Source: Nematostella vectensis
Taxonomy: Eukaryota > Cnidaria > Anthozoa > Actiniaria > Edwardsiidae
DNA length: 64,000 nucleotides
Assembly: GCF_932526225.1 (NCBI RefSeq)
Contig: NC_064038.1
Span: forward strand, 11,717,070-11,781,069
Reading direction: 5' to 3'
Position numbers and translations under genes: made by a program. This document shows positions 1 to 22,200 of this stretch, piece after piece (position 1 is the stretch's first letter; every line of letters starts with the position of its first letter). The notes under the pieces were generated by a model. It saw only the letters and a program-made list of their open reading frames with translations. It searched no databases and was not told where the DNA came from.

Positions 1-314
1 ATGGTTGCTTGAATGACTTTTTGCCAGTCGTTGATTCCTTTTTCGGGAAATGTCTAAGAGTTTTCAAACCATTCCTTTTTGAGAGCAATTTCCTTGGACA
101 ATTAACCGTAAATTTCGCTAAAATCTATTTTTTTGCGAATAGTGACAATAGGGTTTTATGCCTGTGAATTGATTGACATGTGCTAATAATTCATCACCAT
201 AATATATACGAAAAGCGATTGAAATTACTTAAACATCGTCTTCATAGATAGATATTTGATTGACGTTTGTCATGCTAATGCATATCGTATCCATAGATAC
301 GAGAGGTGATTGAC

Positions 315-629
315 ATGTGCTACTGGGATTCGACCAATTGGAAGCTCAGAGTCTCGGAAATACGACAACAGCTAGAGCAGGCGTGGATCTCAACCAACGA
401 TTGGGATACCTGTGTGTAGAGTGAGCTAAAACAGCAAGTCAGCGTCCAAGATACAGTTAGAGCATGCGCGGAGGTCTGCTATAACACACTTGGAGTGAAC
501 TACGTGTCACCTGACAACTGTCAATCAAACGGAAATGAGGAGGTGGCCTTCAAACGCCTGTTAGCTGAAGTCTTTAAGCACTTTAATCACATACAGATGA
601 CATGTTTTATTGTAATAAGTTTTGTATAA
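315..629 (+). pseudogene. possible broken coding remnant, unknown
   Basis: From ATG 315 one frame stays open to TAA 627-629 except for a single TAG at 417-419, about 104 codons in all. The conceptual product is Trp-rich at first (MCYWDSTNWK) and later has several Cys (ACAEVCYNTLG). I recognise no family. The TAG lies beside AGA|GTGAGC, a fair splice donor, so the first part could instead be an exon and the rest chance. It lies on the opposite strand to the neighbouring hydrolase gene. Weak evidence; listed because the frame is longer than expected in AT-rich intergenic DNA. Confidence 0.2.
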
Positions 630-1130
630 AACATTATTTGATACGAACTGCTAAAAACCAAAATGAAAAAAAAAGCAGGTGAAAAAACAATAATTTGTAT
701 TTATTCTACTTTTACCGCTTAAGTTCGAGTGGCGTTTGTGTTTATAGTTTTGATTCTACAGAGCAAAGATTTTGCCCCTTTGAAACGTGTCGACGAAACA
801 GCCAGTGTCGTCTGCTAGCTGGTTTGTCCGTGAAACAATCACGATGTTATGTGATATCCTTATAATAAGATGGACCCTCAAAAACATTGATAACTTGCAG
901 AACAACGCTGGAGACCTGCCCAAAATGAGACGCGTTTAATGACTCGTATATCAGCGCAAAATACAAATCCAAATAAGCAACAATTACGCAAAAAACACAC
1001 ACAAAAAAAGCGTTTACTAATATCTCATAAAAAGTCTTTGAACCTGCAAGTGTGTTTTGGAAATCATTATCGTACTTATGGGGAGTGGCTATTGTGTATA
1101 AATGATTCTGCTATACGCTGTGTTACCCCG
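630..1130. other. intergenic, nothing recognised
   Basis: AT-rich DNA without a supported gene. A short plus-strand ORF (939-1313) overlaps the degenerate repeat copies described next and looks like chance. Confidence 0.4.
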
Positions 1131-1134
1131 GGCT

Positions 1135-1530
1135 TCAGACATTATCATCAACTTTTCCTCCGAAGGACGTCTATAGTGATCGTGGAAAGGAGTTCTAGTA
1201 GCAATCATTATATACTTCTTTTTTACGGAAAGAATCTTTATATCAAAGAAAAAGGCAGCAACTTTAGATGTTCCCAACACTACCCCTGTTATCATCAACT
1301 TTTCTTTCGATAGCACTTCGATAGTGATCGTGTGATATTCGGAAGGTATTTGAGTAGCAATCATTATATACTTTTTTTTCCCGAAGTATCTTTATATCAC
1401 AGAAAGTGGCAGCAAAACTCAGGGGGTCCCACAACTAATCCTGTTATCATCAACTTTCCTTCTGACAGAACTTCGATGGTGATCGTATGATATCCGGGAG
1501 GTACTCGTGTAGCAATCGTATAAACATCGT
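1135..1530 (-). repeat. degenerate tandem copies of the SGNH gene 3' end
   Basis: Three units about 140-150 bp apart share, on the minus strand, a stretch coding IAT(R/Q)xPxxYHTITIEVLS, then KLMITG, and the flank TATATACTTCTTTTT(T). The copy at about 1450-1530 is the coding C-terminus of the hydrolase gene. Copies near 1300-1375 and 1150-1220 lie beyond its stop, are more diverged and are out of frame with it. This looks like a small tandem duplication of the gene's last ~50 codons plus 3' flank. Confidence 0.7.
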
Positions 1531-2953
1531 TCGTACTTCGTACTTCCTTTGCGTTAACAGTGATTCCTGTATCTCTTTGTTGGTCCAGGAAAACTAGTCC
1601 CTCACTTCCCTCGCTCTCAAAGTGTATTATGAGACTAACTGATCTAGACTGGACCTCTTCCGTGCCGGGTCTCCAAGGGGGTACAAGGACCCCGTATTTG
1701 ATAGTTGCCCCGGGACCACTCCCAACCCATCCTCGCTGGCGGTCCATTCTCGCCATTTCCTGATAGTCAGTGTTCTTGTCGAAGTTCAAGTAAGGCTTGA
1801 CAATAAACGTGAATCCTTGGATTGATAAGGGCTTTAAATTTAGCGTGCGATGGTAGAAGTCTTGTTTGTAGTTTGGAGTGACACTTGTCGAACACTTTGG
1901 ATTTGTGATAATTTCTAATGGATTATCTAACAGTAGCGGCTCAGGCAATCGTGGGACTGCAGTAGTGAACTGATTGTTCTGTATCTGAGCAAGGAACACT
2001 TTACGTATGTAATTGATCAACAGTGTCCCAATGTGCGCATGCGCCTTTATCGATATATGGTTCGAGTCTCGGCTCGACATTTTGGACGCCATGTCCGAAT
2101 TCTTGACTCTTTGTCCGCCGACCATCGGACATATAATATCCCGTAAGCTAAACGAGGTTATCTGGTAATGCTCTGCTAACTCTGTTTGTCCCAGGTCTTC
2201 AAGGTTCACGCACTCAGGATTTGATTGCCCACTGAATGACCCCACTGCATTGACATAAAGAACATCAGGAGCCGAAAAATAGCGAAGTAATCGACGGGTC
2301 AACTGCTCAAGTGGTTTCGCCTTCCCTGGTAACTTATAATTCACCGACTGTTCAACCAAGACAATGTCAATGATTTGATTAACAGGGATAAACGCATCGA
2401 AACAATACGCAAAAAGTGCGCCCCCTGTGCCGCCGATAGCGATGTTGAAGACCTTGATATCCGATCCAGTGATTGGGGCAATCGTTCGTCTCCACCATCG
2501 AGTGAATATGCCATAATAAGTGCTCTCTAAGTTCCCCTCTCGCCGGTCAATTCCGCCACCCGCACTGTTAGATCCGCCTATGATAAGAAGATTAACAGGC
2601 TTTTTATCAAGCGCTTTGCGAAGTACTTTTTGTAGACGTCTTGTGTTCCGCGGGTACACACCATGTTTGAAGTAAGACTGGTCAAGCTGCCATAGGAATT
2701 CGCTGATATTTCTCGGAAAATTGAGTGTCCGTAAAGGTTTGTTATTGCTGAGACTCTGTATCAGTCTTATCTTAGTTTGGCTCAACTGTTGGTTTTGTTT
2801 TTCTGCTTGTCGTTTTTCGACTTGATGGCCATATTTCCGCATCTCTGGTTGGTACAAATACGGGGACTGAGGCCTCACGGAAGAAAACACAACACTGGCA
2901 GTTAACAAAACACTAAACAATGACAAGTTAGGCAAAGATGTTGACGGCGCCAT
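1397..2953 (-). CDS. secreted SGNH/GDSL-hydrolase-like protein
   Basis: Single-exon 518-codon ORF. Residues about 9-28 are a hydrophobic signal peptide or anchor (LSLFSVLLTASVVFSS), so it is probably secreted or a type II membrane protein. All SGNH-family blocks are visible: block I GGSNS at 126-130 (candidate nucleophile Ser128, GGS in place of GDS), block II glycine in IGGTGG at 173-178, block III EQSVN at 201-205 (candidate Asn205), and block V DSNH at 296-299 (Asp-x-x-His). SGNH enzymes hydrolyse esters, often acetyl groups on glycans; the substrate here is unknown. Residues about 340-518 form a separate beta-rich-looking C-terminal region that I cannot name. The last ~50 codons are tandemly duplicated beyond the stop. 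It lies 0.6 kb downstream of the WASP-like gene on the same strand, with no sign of co-regulation. The start is the first ATG in frame, directly before the signal peptide. Confidence 0.8.
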   Translation of the reverse strand: MAPSTSLPNLSLFSVLLTASVVFSSVRPQSPYLYQPEMRKYGHQVEKRQAEKQNQQLSQTKIRLIQSLSNNKPLRTLNFPRNISEFLWQLDQSYFKHGVYPRNTRRLQKVLRKALDKKPVNLLIIGGSNSAGGGIDRREGNLESTYYGIFTRWWRRTIAPITGSDIKVFNIAIGGTGGALFAYCFDAFIPVNQIIDIVLVEQSVNYKLPGKAKPLEQLTRRLLRYFSAPDVLYVNAVGSFSGQSNPECVNLEDLGQTELAEHYQITSFSLRDIICPMVGGQRVKNSDMASKMSSRDSNHISIKAHAHIGTLLINYIRKVFLAQIQNNQFTTAVPRLPEPLLLDNPLEIITNPKCSTSVTPNYKQDFYHRTLNLKPLSIQGFTFIVKPYLNFDKNTDYQEMARMDRQRGWVGSGPGATIKYGVLVPPWRPGTEEVQSRSVSLIIHFESEGSEGLVFLDQQRDTGITVNAKEVRSTNDVYTIATRVPPGYHTITIEVLSEGKLMITGLVVGPPEFCCHFL

Positions 2954-3570
2954 ATTGATCAGAGCAGGAAGGGTTTCCCAGGATCATGATCCATGCTATA
3001 AAGATCATGCTTGTTGGACTGTGCTATCCGAGCCAAAGAGTGGCGCTTCATGCTGGGATATCGTAAACCCATTCAAGGGTTTCTAAGGTGATTTAATTGT
3101 TTTGTTGTATAGCCTCTTTTAGGGTGAGTGTTTTTAGATTACAATACCTGTTGTTTACCTGTCAGCTTACGTGTTTTACGTCACGGGCTATGCATCTCGT
3201 CACGAAACCTGTCACACAATCCTCTCGTGATCCGAAAACAGGTGACTAGAAATCTTGTCACGCAAGCTCACACTACTCGTGGCAGATCTTGAAACGAGTC
3301 TTGTTGTCACGCAAATCCTTACTTTTTTTCAAATAATAAGTGAACTATTTCCAAAAAGTGAAATTTGCTTATAATGATGATATGTCTTTTGGTTCAAAGC
3401 TGTCAGTCAATTGTTTAAGCAAAGAAATTAAAATTATTTAATTAAATCAGAAATATCAACCAATATCATTCTTAAACAAATCAATAAAAACGCCCGTGTA
3501 TTTTATTATTATAAATGCTAAGCTACACGTACACATCATATAGATGCTGATAGCTGGGTGATTATAACGG
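2954..3570. other. spacer between the hydrolase and WASP-like genes
   Basis: Holds the promoter side of the hydrolase gene and the 3' UTR of the WASP-like gene, both on the minus strand. No ORF or repeat is recognised. Confidence 0.5.
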
Positions 3571-14492
<10,922 letters not shown>

Positions 14493-14605
14493 GCTAATAA
14501 AAGTCCAATAGACTTGTCTACAGCCTACAATGCGCGCGCCAATTACTGATTATGACGCTAACAAACGCGCTAATTTGACACACAGTTAGCCACGCGCTGG
14601 TAATA

Positions 14606-14856
14606 TGCCTAGTGCACACTAGTGACATAATAACATAACAACATAGTCGCGCGCACTCTTTTAAGCCCGACATAATGACATGGACATAATGACATGAAAG
14701 AAAAAAAAAAACCGTGTTTTTTCTCTTATGTTGTTATGTTCATGTCGTTATGTCGGGCTTATGTCAAAATGTCGAACCATTCACCTTGAACATATGAACA
14801 TGAGGATGCAAGCGTCTATGTCATTATATCGTAATGTCACTAGTTTGCACCAGGCA
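14606..14856. mobile_element. MITE with ~30-bp terminal inverted repeats, TA flanks
   Basis: Left end TGCCTAGTGCACACTAGTGA and the inverted right end TGCCTGGTGCAAACTAGTGA match closely. TA lies on both sides (14604-14605, 14857-14858). The interior is itself largely palindromic (CATAATGACATG/CATGTCGTTATG). 251 bp, no coding capacity. It sits between the divergent WASP-like gene and paralogue A. Confidence 0.75.
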
Positions 14857-15727
14857 TAACCACGCTGGCATACTATGATTGGCAGCTCTGTGCTTTCTAT
14901 CTCACAGAACCGCTTTCAGATTTTTTGTCTGGTGTTACAAAAATGTGTCGTGGAAGGATAGTCAAAATACTTCGGAAAAGAGAGGGGGGGGAGGGTTGTA
15001 AGGCAGAGTTCCTTGATGCATGATTTCTGAGTCAAATAAATAATCCCAAATCGTTTCCTCTAGCGTTTTCGCTTTTCGCAGGGTTTCCTGGGAAGTTAGG
15101 CTAGATTCGGATTATGATCGTGTCTTTGATTAGCTAGAACCTCTTAAAAAAGATACTGTTTAAATTTACTGAAGATTTAAAGATTTTGTCAAAACAACAG
15201 ATGACATTGGTGATGACTTTTTTTTCTAGACATTTTGGTCCAGGTTAATCCATAATCAATAAATAATAACGCAAACATATTTCTTTCAAATAGCGTAAAC
15301 CTTTTGAAAACATTTCCTTGCTTTTTATAATCTAAATGTACACACTAATATTTATTTTAGATTGTTATATGTACTTTGTATACACCTATTTAAAAAATGG
15401 TTGTCAGCGCAAAAGGCAAATGGCAATTGCCAAAATGGCAGTTCTACGACCAAAGGTGCTTATAGACAGTAATTATTTGTAAAAATGAAGGTGAAAATAA
15501 GCTCAAAATTTTTATTCAACTCATTTTTATTTATAATTTTGAACTTGTCAATCCCCATTTGCCGTTGCACTGACAACGTGCTAATGTGTATACTTGAGAT
15601 TACAGCTGTACCGTTAACTTCTAAAAGATCTGTATTATTGCAGTAGTTACAGGCATTCATTGCGGGCCTATTTTTGTTGTTGCCATTAGTTCCACTCTGA
15701 ATACAATCAAATATTTAGGGGGGGAAA
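14857..15727. other. divergent intergenic spacer
   Basis: Lies between the WASP-like start (14492, -) and the first exon of paralogue A (+). It probably holds both promoters, plus the MITE at 15379-15592. I can define no specific promoter motif. Confidence 0.4.
15379..15592. mobile_element. MITE, TATACACCTATTT family (copy 1)
   Basis: Left end TATACACCTATTTAAAAAATGG then TTGTCAGCGC; right end GCACTGACAACGTG...TGTATA inverted. A better preserved copy lies at 35381-35686. It contains a CATTTGCC/GGCAAATG inner inverted repeat and no ORF. Confidence 0.65.
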
Positions 15728-15820
15728 CTGATTAATTATTAAGAAGTAGCGTCTTAAAGCCGAACTTAACAAACCAAACTCCCGACCAAGTTGATTTGTT
15801 ATCAAGTTTTAAAGAACCAG
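15728..15820 (+). promoter_or_regulatory. conserved leader / non-coding first exon of paralogue A
   Basis: The block TGATTAATTATTAAGAAGTA at 15728-15750 and the end AGAACCAG|GTAAGT at 15820 recur before paralogues B and C at the same distance from the coding exon. I read it as the transcription-start region and 5' UTR exon; the exact start site is unknown. Confidence 0.55.
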
Positions 15821-16085
15821 GTAAGTTGAAAGAGTGTCCGTGTATTAAAAAAATAATATGGGTACCAATTACTGGTGAGCCCTACTAAACTATTTGCTTC
15901 AAAAGATTTTGATAGCTTTCTGCTTGAAAAAAGTACTTGCTCAGAGCTTTTTACTACTATTTTGCATTGATACTAATCTGATAAAAATTAAAGTCATAAG
16001 GTTGTAGAATAATAACATTTTACAAAGACCACGGACATGACGATGTACTTTTCTTTTTAAATTCTGATTGCGTTTTTGTCTTCAG

Positions 16086-16130
16086 ATGAAGCTCTATCTA
16101 TCCGTTTTCCGCGCTTTCCAACGTACAGAG
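16086..16130 (+). repeat. truncated duplicate of the signal-peptide exon (paralogue A)
   Basis: GTCTTCAG followed by ATGAAGCTCTATCTATCCGT repeats the start of the real exon at 16261, then diverges to CGCGCTTTCCAA. The frame soon leaves the gene's protein. Similar decayed units precede the coding exon of B, and a remnant precedes C. Confidence 0.75.
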
Positions 16131-16260
16131 AGCTTTTCACAATTTGTACTATACAAAATAAGTAAAGGTTGTAAAATAATATCGTAAAAGTTTATAAACA
16201 AATACTATAAAAATGTATTTTGCTATACTTATATTCTGAATTGCGTTTTTGTTTTCAGAT

Positions 16261-19200
16261 ATGAAGCTCTATCTATCCGTTTTTCTATTTATCTCGTGCC
16301 AATGTGTTGCGGAAGTTATAAGTGGACAAACCTTGCAAAAGCGGCGACTGTTGAGCAAAAAAGTAGTGAGAAAAGTATCGGTAAAAAGTATACGATCTTG
16401 CATTGACGAATGCCACCAAGAGCCTCGGTGCAATAGCATAAACTTTAAGCTTGTTGGTGACGTGAATTGTGAGATGAACGAAGAGGATTCCTCGACAGTT
16501 GCACTGGTCCCTGATGATTATAACATTTACTACACCAACGACAAACAAAAAACGGTAGGTTTTACAAAATTCTCTGTCTTTATGTCTTTTTGAAACAGGA
16601 CGTTAGTCAGAACTGTTCTCGCACAAACGTTTTATGAAATAATTCAGTGGAAGATAAAATAAAGATGAGTTTTCTTTATTTCTTTCAAAACCCTTGAGCT
16701 AGAGGCTTTCCAAATTGTGAAATATATCTAAAAAAATCGGTTTCGAGTATTATTTTTGCACATCGGCCGGATTTTTTTTTTAGTGATTTCTAGTATAGTG
16801 CCATTTTTCGTCAGCTTTGAAACCAGGTTTTTATATGCTATCGGTCATGTAAGAAATGGCAATTAATTTTTTCTAGGGACACAGGAAATCGGGAATCAGA
16901 AGGAGAAAAATCATTGTCTGAAATTCATCTCAGAACAAAAAGTTATTCATTTTTTACTCCAGAAGAGTTTTATCCAGTGTGCTATTCTTTATATTAACTT
17001 ATCCGAGTTAGTGCAAAAGTGTTTTTGATAAAAATAATTTATAACGATCTCAACAAGATCCCTAAATTTTTTATCCTGTCCGTTATATTTTTCTGGAAAT
17101 CTGAAGCCTTCATAATTTTTCTGCTCCATTATAAGTTTGTCTCTTATTCTCAAATGTACACTGTTAGTTTCAAAAAGGGAGTAAAAAACCGAGGTACAAA
17201 ATGACTCCCTTTTTGGAGTAATCTTTTACTCCCTTTTTTCTACTCTCTCAAGGGAGTAGATTTTACCCCTGTAGGGGAGTAACTAAAGGGAGTGATTTTC
17301 TAGGTTGCTTGCTATTACTCCATTAAAGGAGTACAATTTACCCTCAAAATGGAGTTATTTTTTACTCCTTTTTTTCCTACTCTCTTAGGGGAGTAAATTT
17401 TACCCACTTTAGGGGGTAGCTAAGTGGAGTAATTTACTAAGTTGCTTGTTGTTACTCCATTAAAAGAGTACAATTCACCCTCAAAATGGGAGTCAATTTT
17501 TACTCCCTATTTTGTTATTTCCCCCTACTAATTGGGTAACTAAAGGGATGATTTCAACCCCCTCCCCCGTTTTTACAAAATGGCTGTTTAAACTACACCT
17601 ACTTCAGGGGTTAATACTGGAGAAATCAGAGTAATTTAGAAACACCAAGGAAAAGACGTTATTATGAATTTGACAAATCATTTAATTAAACAATTCAGTT
17701 TAAAAAATAACAAAATATAAGTTGAAAAAATGTTTGAAAAATAATAGTCATTTGACATAAGGTATCCAGGGCAAAATTACTAACAAGTGTTCCAACATAA
17801 CAAAGCTGAAACAAACATACACAATATTATTTTTCTATAACAACTTTAACAGCTTTTGAACATTACCCTTTTTGGCGTCATTACGGTTTTCCAAAAGAAC
17901 TGCCTCCTCCTCCATCTTTGTATATTCAGATAAGAAGCTAGAAGCCTAATGCCTCTATATGCACCATTTAAATTTGAACCTGGTAGGCTAGCTTGAAAAG
18001 ATAACTAGGTTCTTCATATAAAGGGTTTACTGTGAACAGAATATACGGACAAAAACCAACTACAGTAACATTAGATATTCAAAATAAATATCTGGACAAA
18101 TTTTAGGTGCAAGACTGATTACTAGGTTTTTACTAAGCTAAGTTATTCAATTTTGTGCTTCAAGTAACAGTTTATAAAGCATAGGCGCTTTAGATGTAAG
18201 TACAGTGATTAGCGAATAACTTTACGCATTGATACATTCCTTATACCTCAAACTTCTTTCTTTTCTGGCTTTGCAACTCGAGCACATTTTACTATCTCTA
18301 TCATAATGTCCTGCGAAGATAATAAGAGAAACACATAAGAAGGTAGTATTGCTTTGGAAGATAACAAAGAATCACAAAACATATCAGTCTAGTTCGAGAA
18401 ATCCGCTCACGAACGATGATTTGATGCTGAAGGTGGTCGCAAAAATCACATTTACTATTGAACCTATCACATTATAAAGCCGATTACACACTAACCTTTT
18501 ACTTCAATCCATTTTCTGCCATCAAATCCTTAAAAAAAGTGAATTACGCGTAGAAAAGACGGGAATAAACGGCTATCCGTTTGGAGGCTGTGATAATGGC
18601 TTTCGTTGGACCGTTATGATTTTGCGCCTTGGGCCCAAGCCCCTCTCGGCCACTTAAAGCGAGGAACGCCCGGTACATTTTGCTTTTATGGGCCCTGGTG
18701 AGCCGTCTTCTATCTGCAAAGCGGGACTTCTTTTTTTTATAATCTCAAGTAGCATTTCTATTAGAAACAATATATATGATTTTATAATGTTCAAATCGGA
18801 TCTAAGAATTTTATACAATTATCACCCTACCTTATATGGTGAAAATTTTTATGACGCTAGAAAGCCTAAATTTATGCGATGTCGGGGACTTTAAGGCCAA
18901 ACTCACGGTATGGTTACTATTCGATCACATAGAAACCAAGTTACTAGATGTGCAACCTCACTTGAGACTATTTAACAATTAATCGCCGAAGCCGAAATGA
19001 ATAGCGGTGGATAGTCGACGCTTCCCGTCTCGGGGACTATCCACCGCTATTTACTGATCCTGATGTGAATAATTGTTTCAGTATATACTTGGCGGGGACT
19101 GAACAAGTCACATTTTGCTGTAATTATTTTATCGAATTTCCAACTCTGTTTACCTTTAATAAGTAATGGTCGCGCGAAACGAGGTATCGCTTCTGAGATT

Positions 19201-22200
19201 TGTTGATGATCTTTGTGAAGATTTTGCTCGCTCTCTGAACTTGAGGGCACCAAATCCATTCTGTTTTTCCACACATTGCTTTTAACCACCACGAAATACA
19301 GAACCTCCAATGAAGACAATATACGAATTTTGACCAATATTATTTTGTAGACTAATTTAGTCCCGTTTCACACGTCGTTTTCACAAATTTGATCTTAGAA
19401 ATTATATTTCTTTTGCTTTGAATCCTCCACAGACGAGAAGGTACATTTACTAAAATACTTCCCTGAGTGTGGATACATTATGCAGGCCTAAACTTTGAGT
19501 ATCTTGTCGTTTTCCTTTGTATAAAGTGACGATGTGCTGCACTTGTTTATTGCAAATAAAATTTCAGCAAACTTTGAATTTGTCGCGCGCGATGCAAAAT
19601 TATTTCGGCGGAAAATTGTCAAAACACATGGAGTTTGAAGCCGATTTTCCGTTAAGGACAATGAATCTAAATAAATTTTAGCAAAAAAGCCGTTTTAATG
19701 TGAAGCTCGATAATTTCGGGTGCTAAAAGCAAGTTTATTTTATGGTAATTTCAGTGACAGTGAATACTGCCATTATTCCGAGATAGCGAATCAATCAGAG
19801 CGCGCGTTCTTATGAAGTTCCCGCCAAGTATATTTAACAAATTTCCCATAGTTTTTCGTGGTATGTACTCTAATACACCACGATATTCGTCACCCCATGA
19901 TCAAAATGTTGTGAAATTACGAGGCGTGGTAGCTACGCAGTAATTACAACACAAACAACAAAACCCGGGGATTGGGGGGGGGGGGGGGGGGTGGTTGACA
20001 CCCTTCCCATGATGCACTTCGTCAAAGCATATTATCAACCACCGCGCGTCGTGATGGCGCGCAGATGATCTTAGTCATAGTCAAGGCGGCAAGAGCTAAA
20101 TAGAATAGCTCCGATGCATTCTGAATAAGAAATTTGTTTAATTATCGCCGAATGCCTCGACAATTAAAATTCAAGATTTAAATGAAAACAGATGTTTTCT
20201 TTGCCTTTTAAATCCACGGCCTTTTCCCACGGGCCTTTATTACTCAATCCTGGACGATTTAACGAATTATTTCAATACCTATGAATTTTATACTGTATTT
20301 TTATTTTTCTTGGTCAAGATTGCAGTGGTGGTCATGAGAAATTTGTTTCCTTCAGTTAAAAATGACAACAAAATACACAGGTAGCCCAAGCTCTGTATTT
20401 GTCCCTTTTGATTTTACGGTAAACATAGAGCGAAAAACAAAATTAGTGAAAAATAAAAACAAATCGCGAGACGACAGAAAAAGGAAAACAGTTGCATTGT
20501 ATTACTGGGCTCCTAAAGGTATCCCATTAAAAATCACGCGCAAGTGCTCATGGACAGGGTGTCAAACCAACCTAAACAAAAACAGTATTTACAAAATCAA
20601 AACAGCGCGTACTCTTGAAATGGTGTGTTTTGTAGTGCGTGCGCGAGCGCATGCAACGCGAGCAGATAAACGAAAATTGAAAAAAAACCTTTAGCTTATA
20701 AACCCTGCAGTCTTCGTTACTTTAAGTGTCCTTTTGCAAGAATGGGAAATACATTTACTAGAAAAGATTGAGAACCAAATTTCTCGAATTTAAATCAAGG
20801 TTTTCCGTCTCTCTCGCTTCAAGCGAACCTGCAAGGATTGTGTGAATGACGAATCCCGTGGTATGTCCTCTGATTTACCATAGCTAACAACCAATCAGAA
20901 AGCGAGATTACGCGCAAGTGTTGTAGAATTAACAAATTTCCTAATTCCCATTCAAGAATGTTGACGGACTTCGAGTTCTCGAGAGAAAAAAAAAATCATT
21001 TCCCCTCGGTTAATTCGAGCTTACCCGAGCATACCCGAAAGACTAAAGGTTCTCAATAGACACATTTTCAGTCATTTCGAATAACTCAAACTCCCTGTTT
21101 TCCTTGAGTGTATTCCTTGACGGCTTCGGGTTTACGAGGATCCGTTGTATTTGGAAATTTGCGATCAGGGGTGATCTGTACGACTTAGTGGGCACCAACC
21201 TAAATGCTACTATATGGGAGCCAGAACTATGTTCGCTGACATCATCGATCGATGTTTGTTGCAGAAGCCACCCACAGCCCCTCCCCCTGAGGTGATCTAC
21301 AGATCATGCGCAGAACTAAAAGCCGCCCGCCCGTCGGCCCCGAGCGGAAATTACGCCATGCGCGTCAGGGGGTTTAGGAGAACCATCTACTGTGACATGG
21401 AAACATCAGGTAAGCACAGGTAACCCACGCCGCTAATACACGGATATACTGTCATGTAGATACAGGGAGCCAACGCATCTAACACGTGAGATATACTGTC
21501 ATGTAAACACAGGGAAAACGCGCAACTAACACGAGGATATACTGTCATGTAAACACAGGGAACCCACGCAACTAACACGAAAATATGGTATCATGTAAAC
21601 ACAGGGAACCCAAGTAACTAACACGAGGATATACTGTCATGTAAACACAGGGAACCCAAGCAGCTAACACGAGGATATACTGTCATGTAAACACAGGGAA
21701 CCCACGCAACTAACACGAGGATATACTGTCATATGTAAACACAGGTAACCCGCGTAACTAACACGTCCCTCGATGTATGTTTTCAGGAGGGGGATGGTCA
21801 CTCGTCGTGTCAATCAGCGCCTCGAGTAGAAACCATATTATCCGTCATGCGCACAACTGCTTCAACAGCTCCTTGTGCGTGCCAAAGGAGTCGGGAACTC
21901 TCCCTGTTCGCAAGCATTCGGATGAGGAAATTCGCGCCCTGGCTTTTTACGAAGGTGATAATACAACTGATAACTCGAACGCCGACTCGGAAGCTGGCAG
22001 ATTGGCTCGAGTTATCAAGAGCTGGAGCTATTGGATATCGAAAAAAATGCAGTGTCTTTTTTATGGCGTATCTCTTCAAAATACTTTCTTGTTGTTCTAT
22101 ATAATTTTAATCCGATCTTTTTCTTTTGTAGGAACATTTCGCCTGGAGGCCGCAGGTTCCCGAATCACCTATTACCGGGTAATATCTAATTTCCTTTAAA

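Noticed and set aside
1560..1763. Plus-strand 67-codon ORF
   Set aside because: Shadow of the SGNH hydrolase gene.
20362..20694. 110-codon plus ORF in intron 1 of paralogue A
   Set aside because: Lys/Arg-rich, no family features, no splice context; likely chance.
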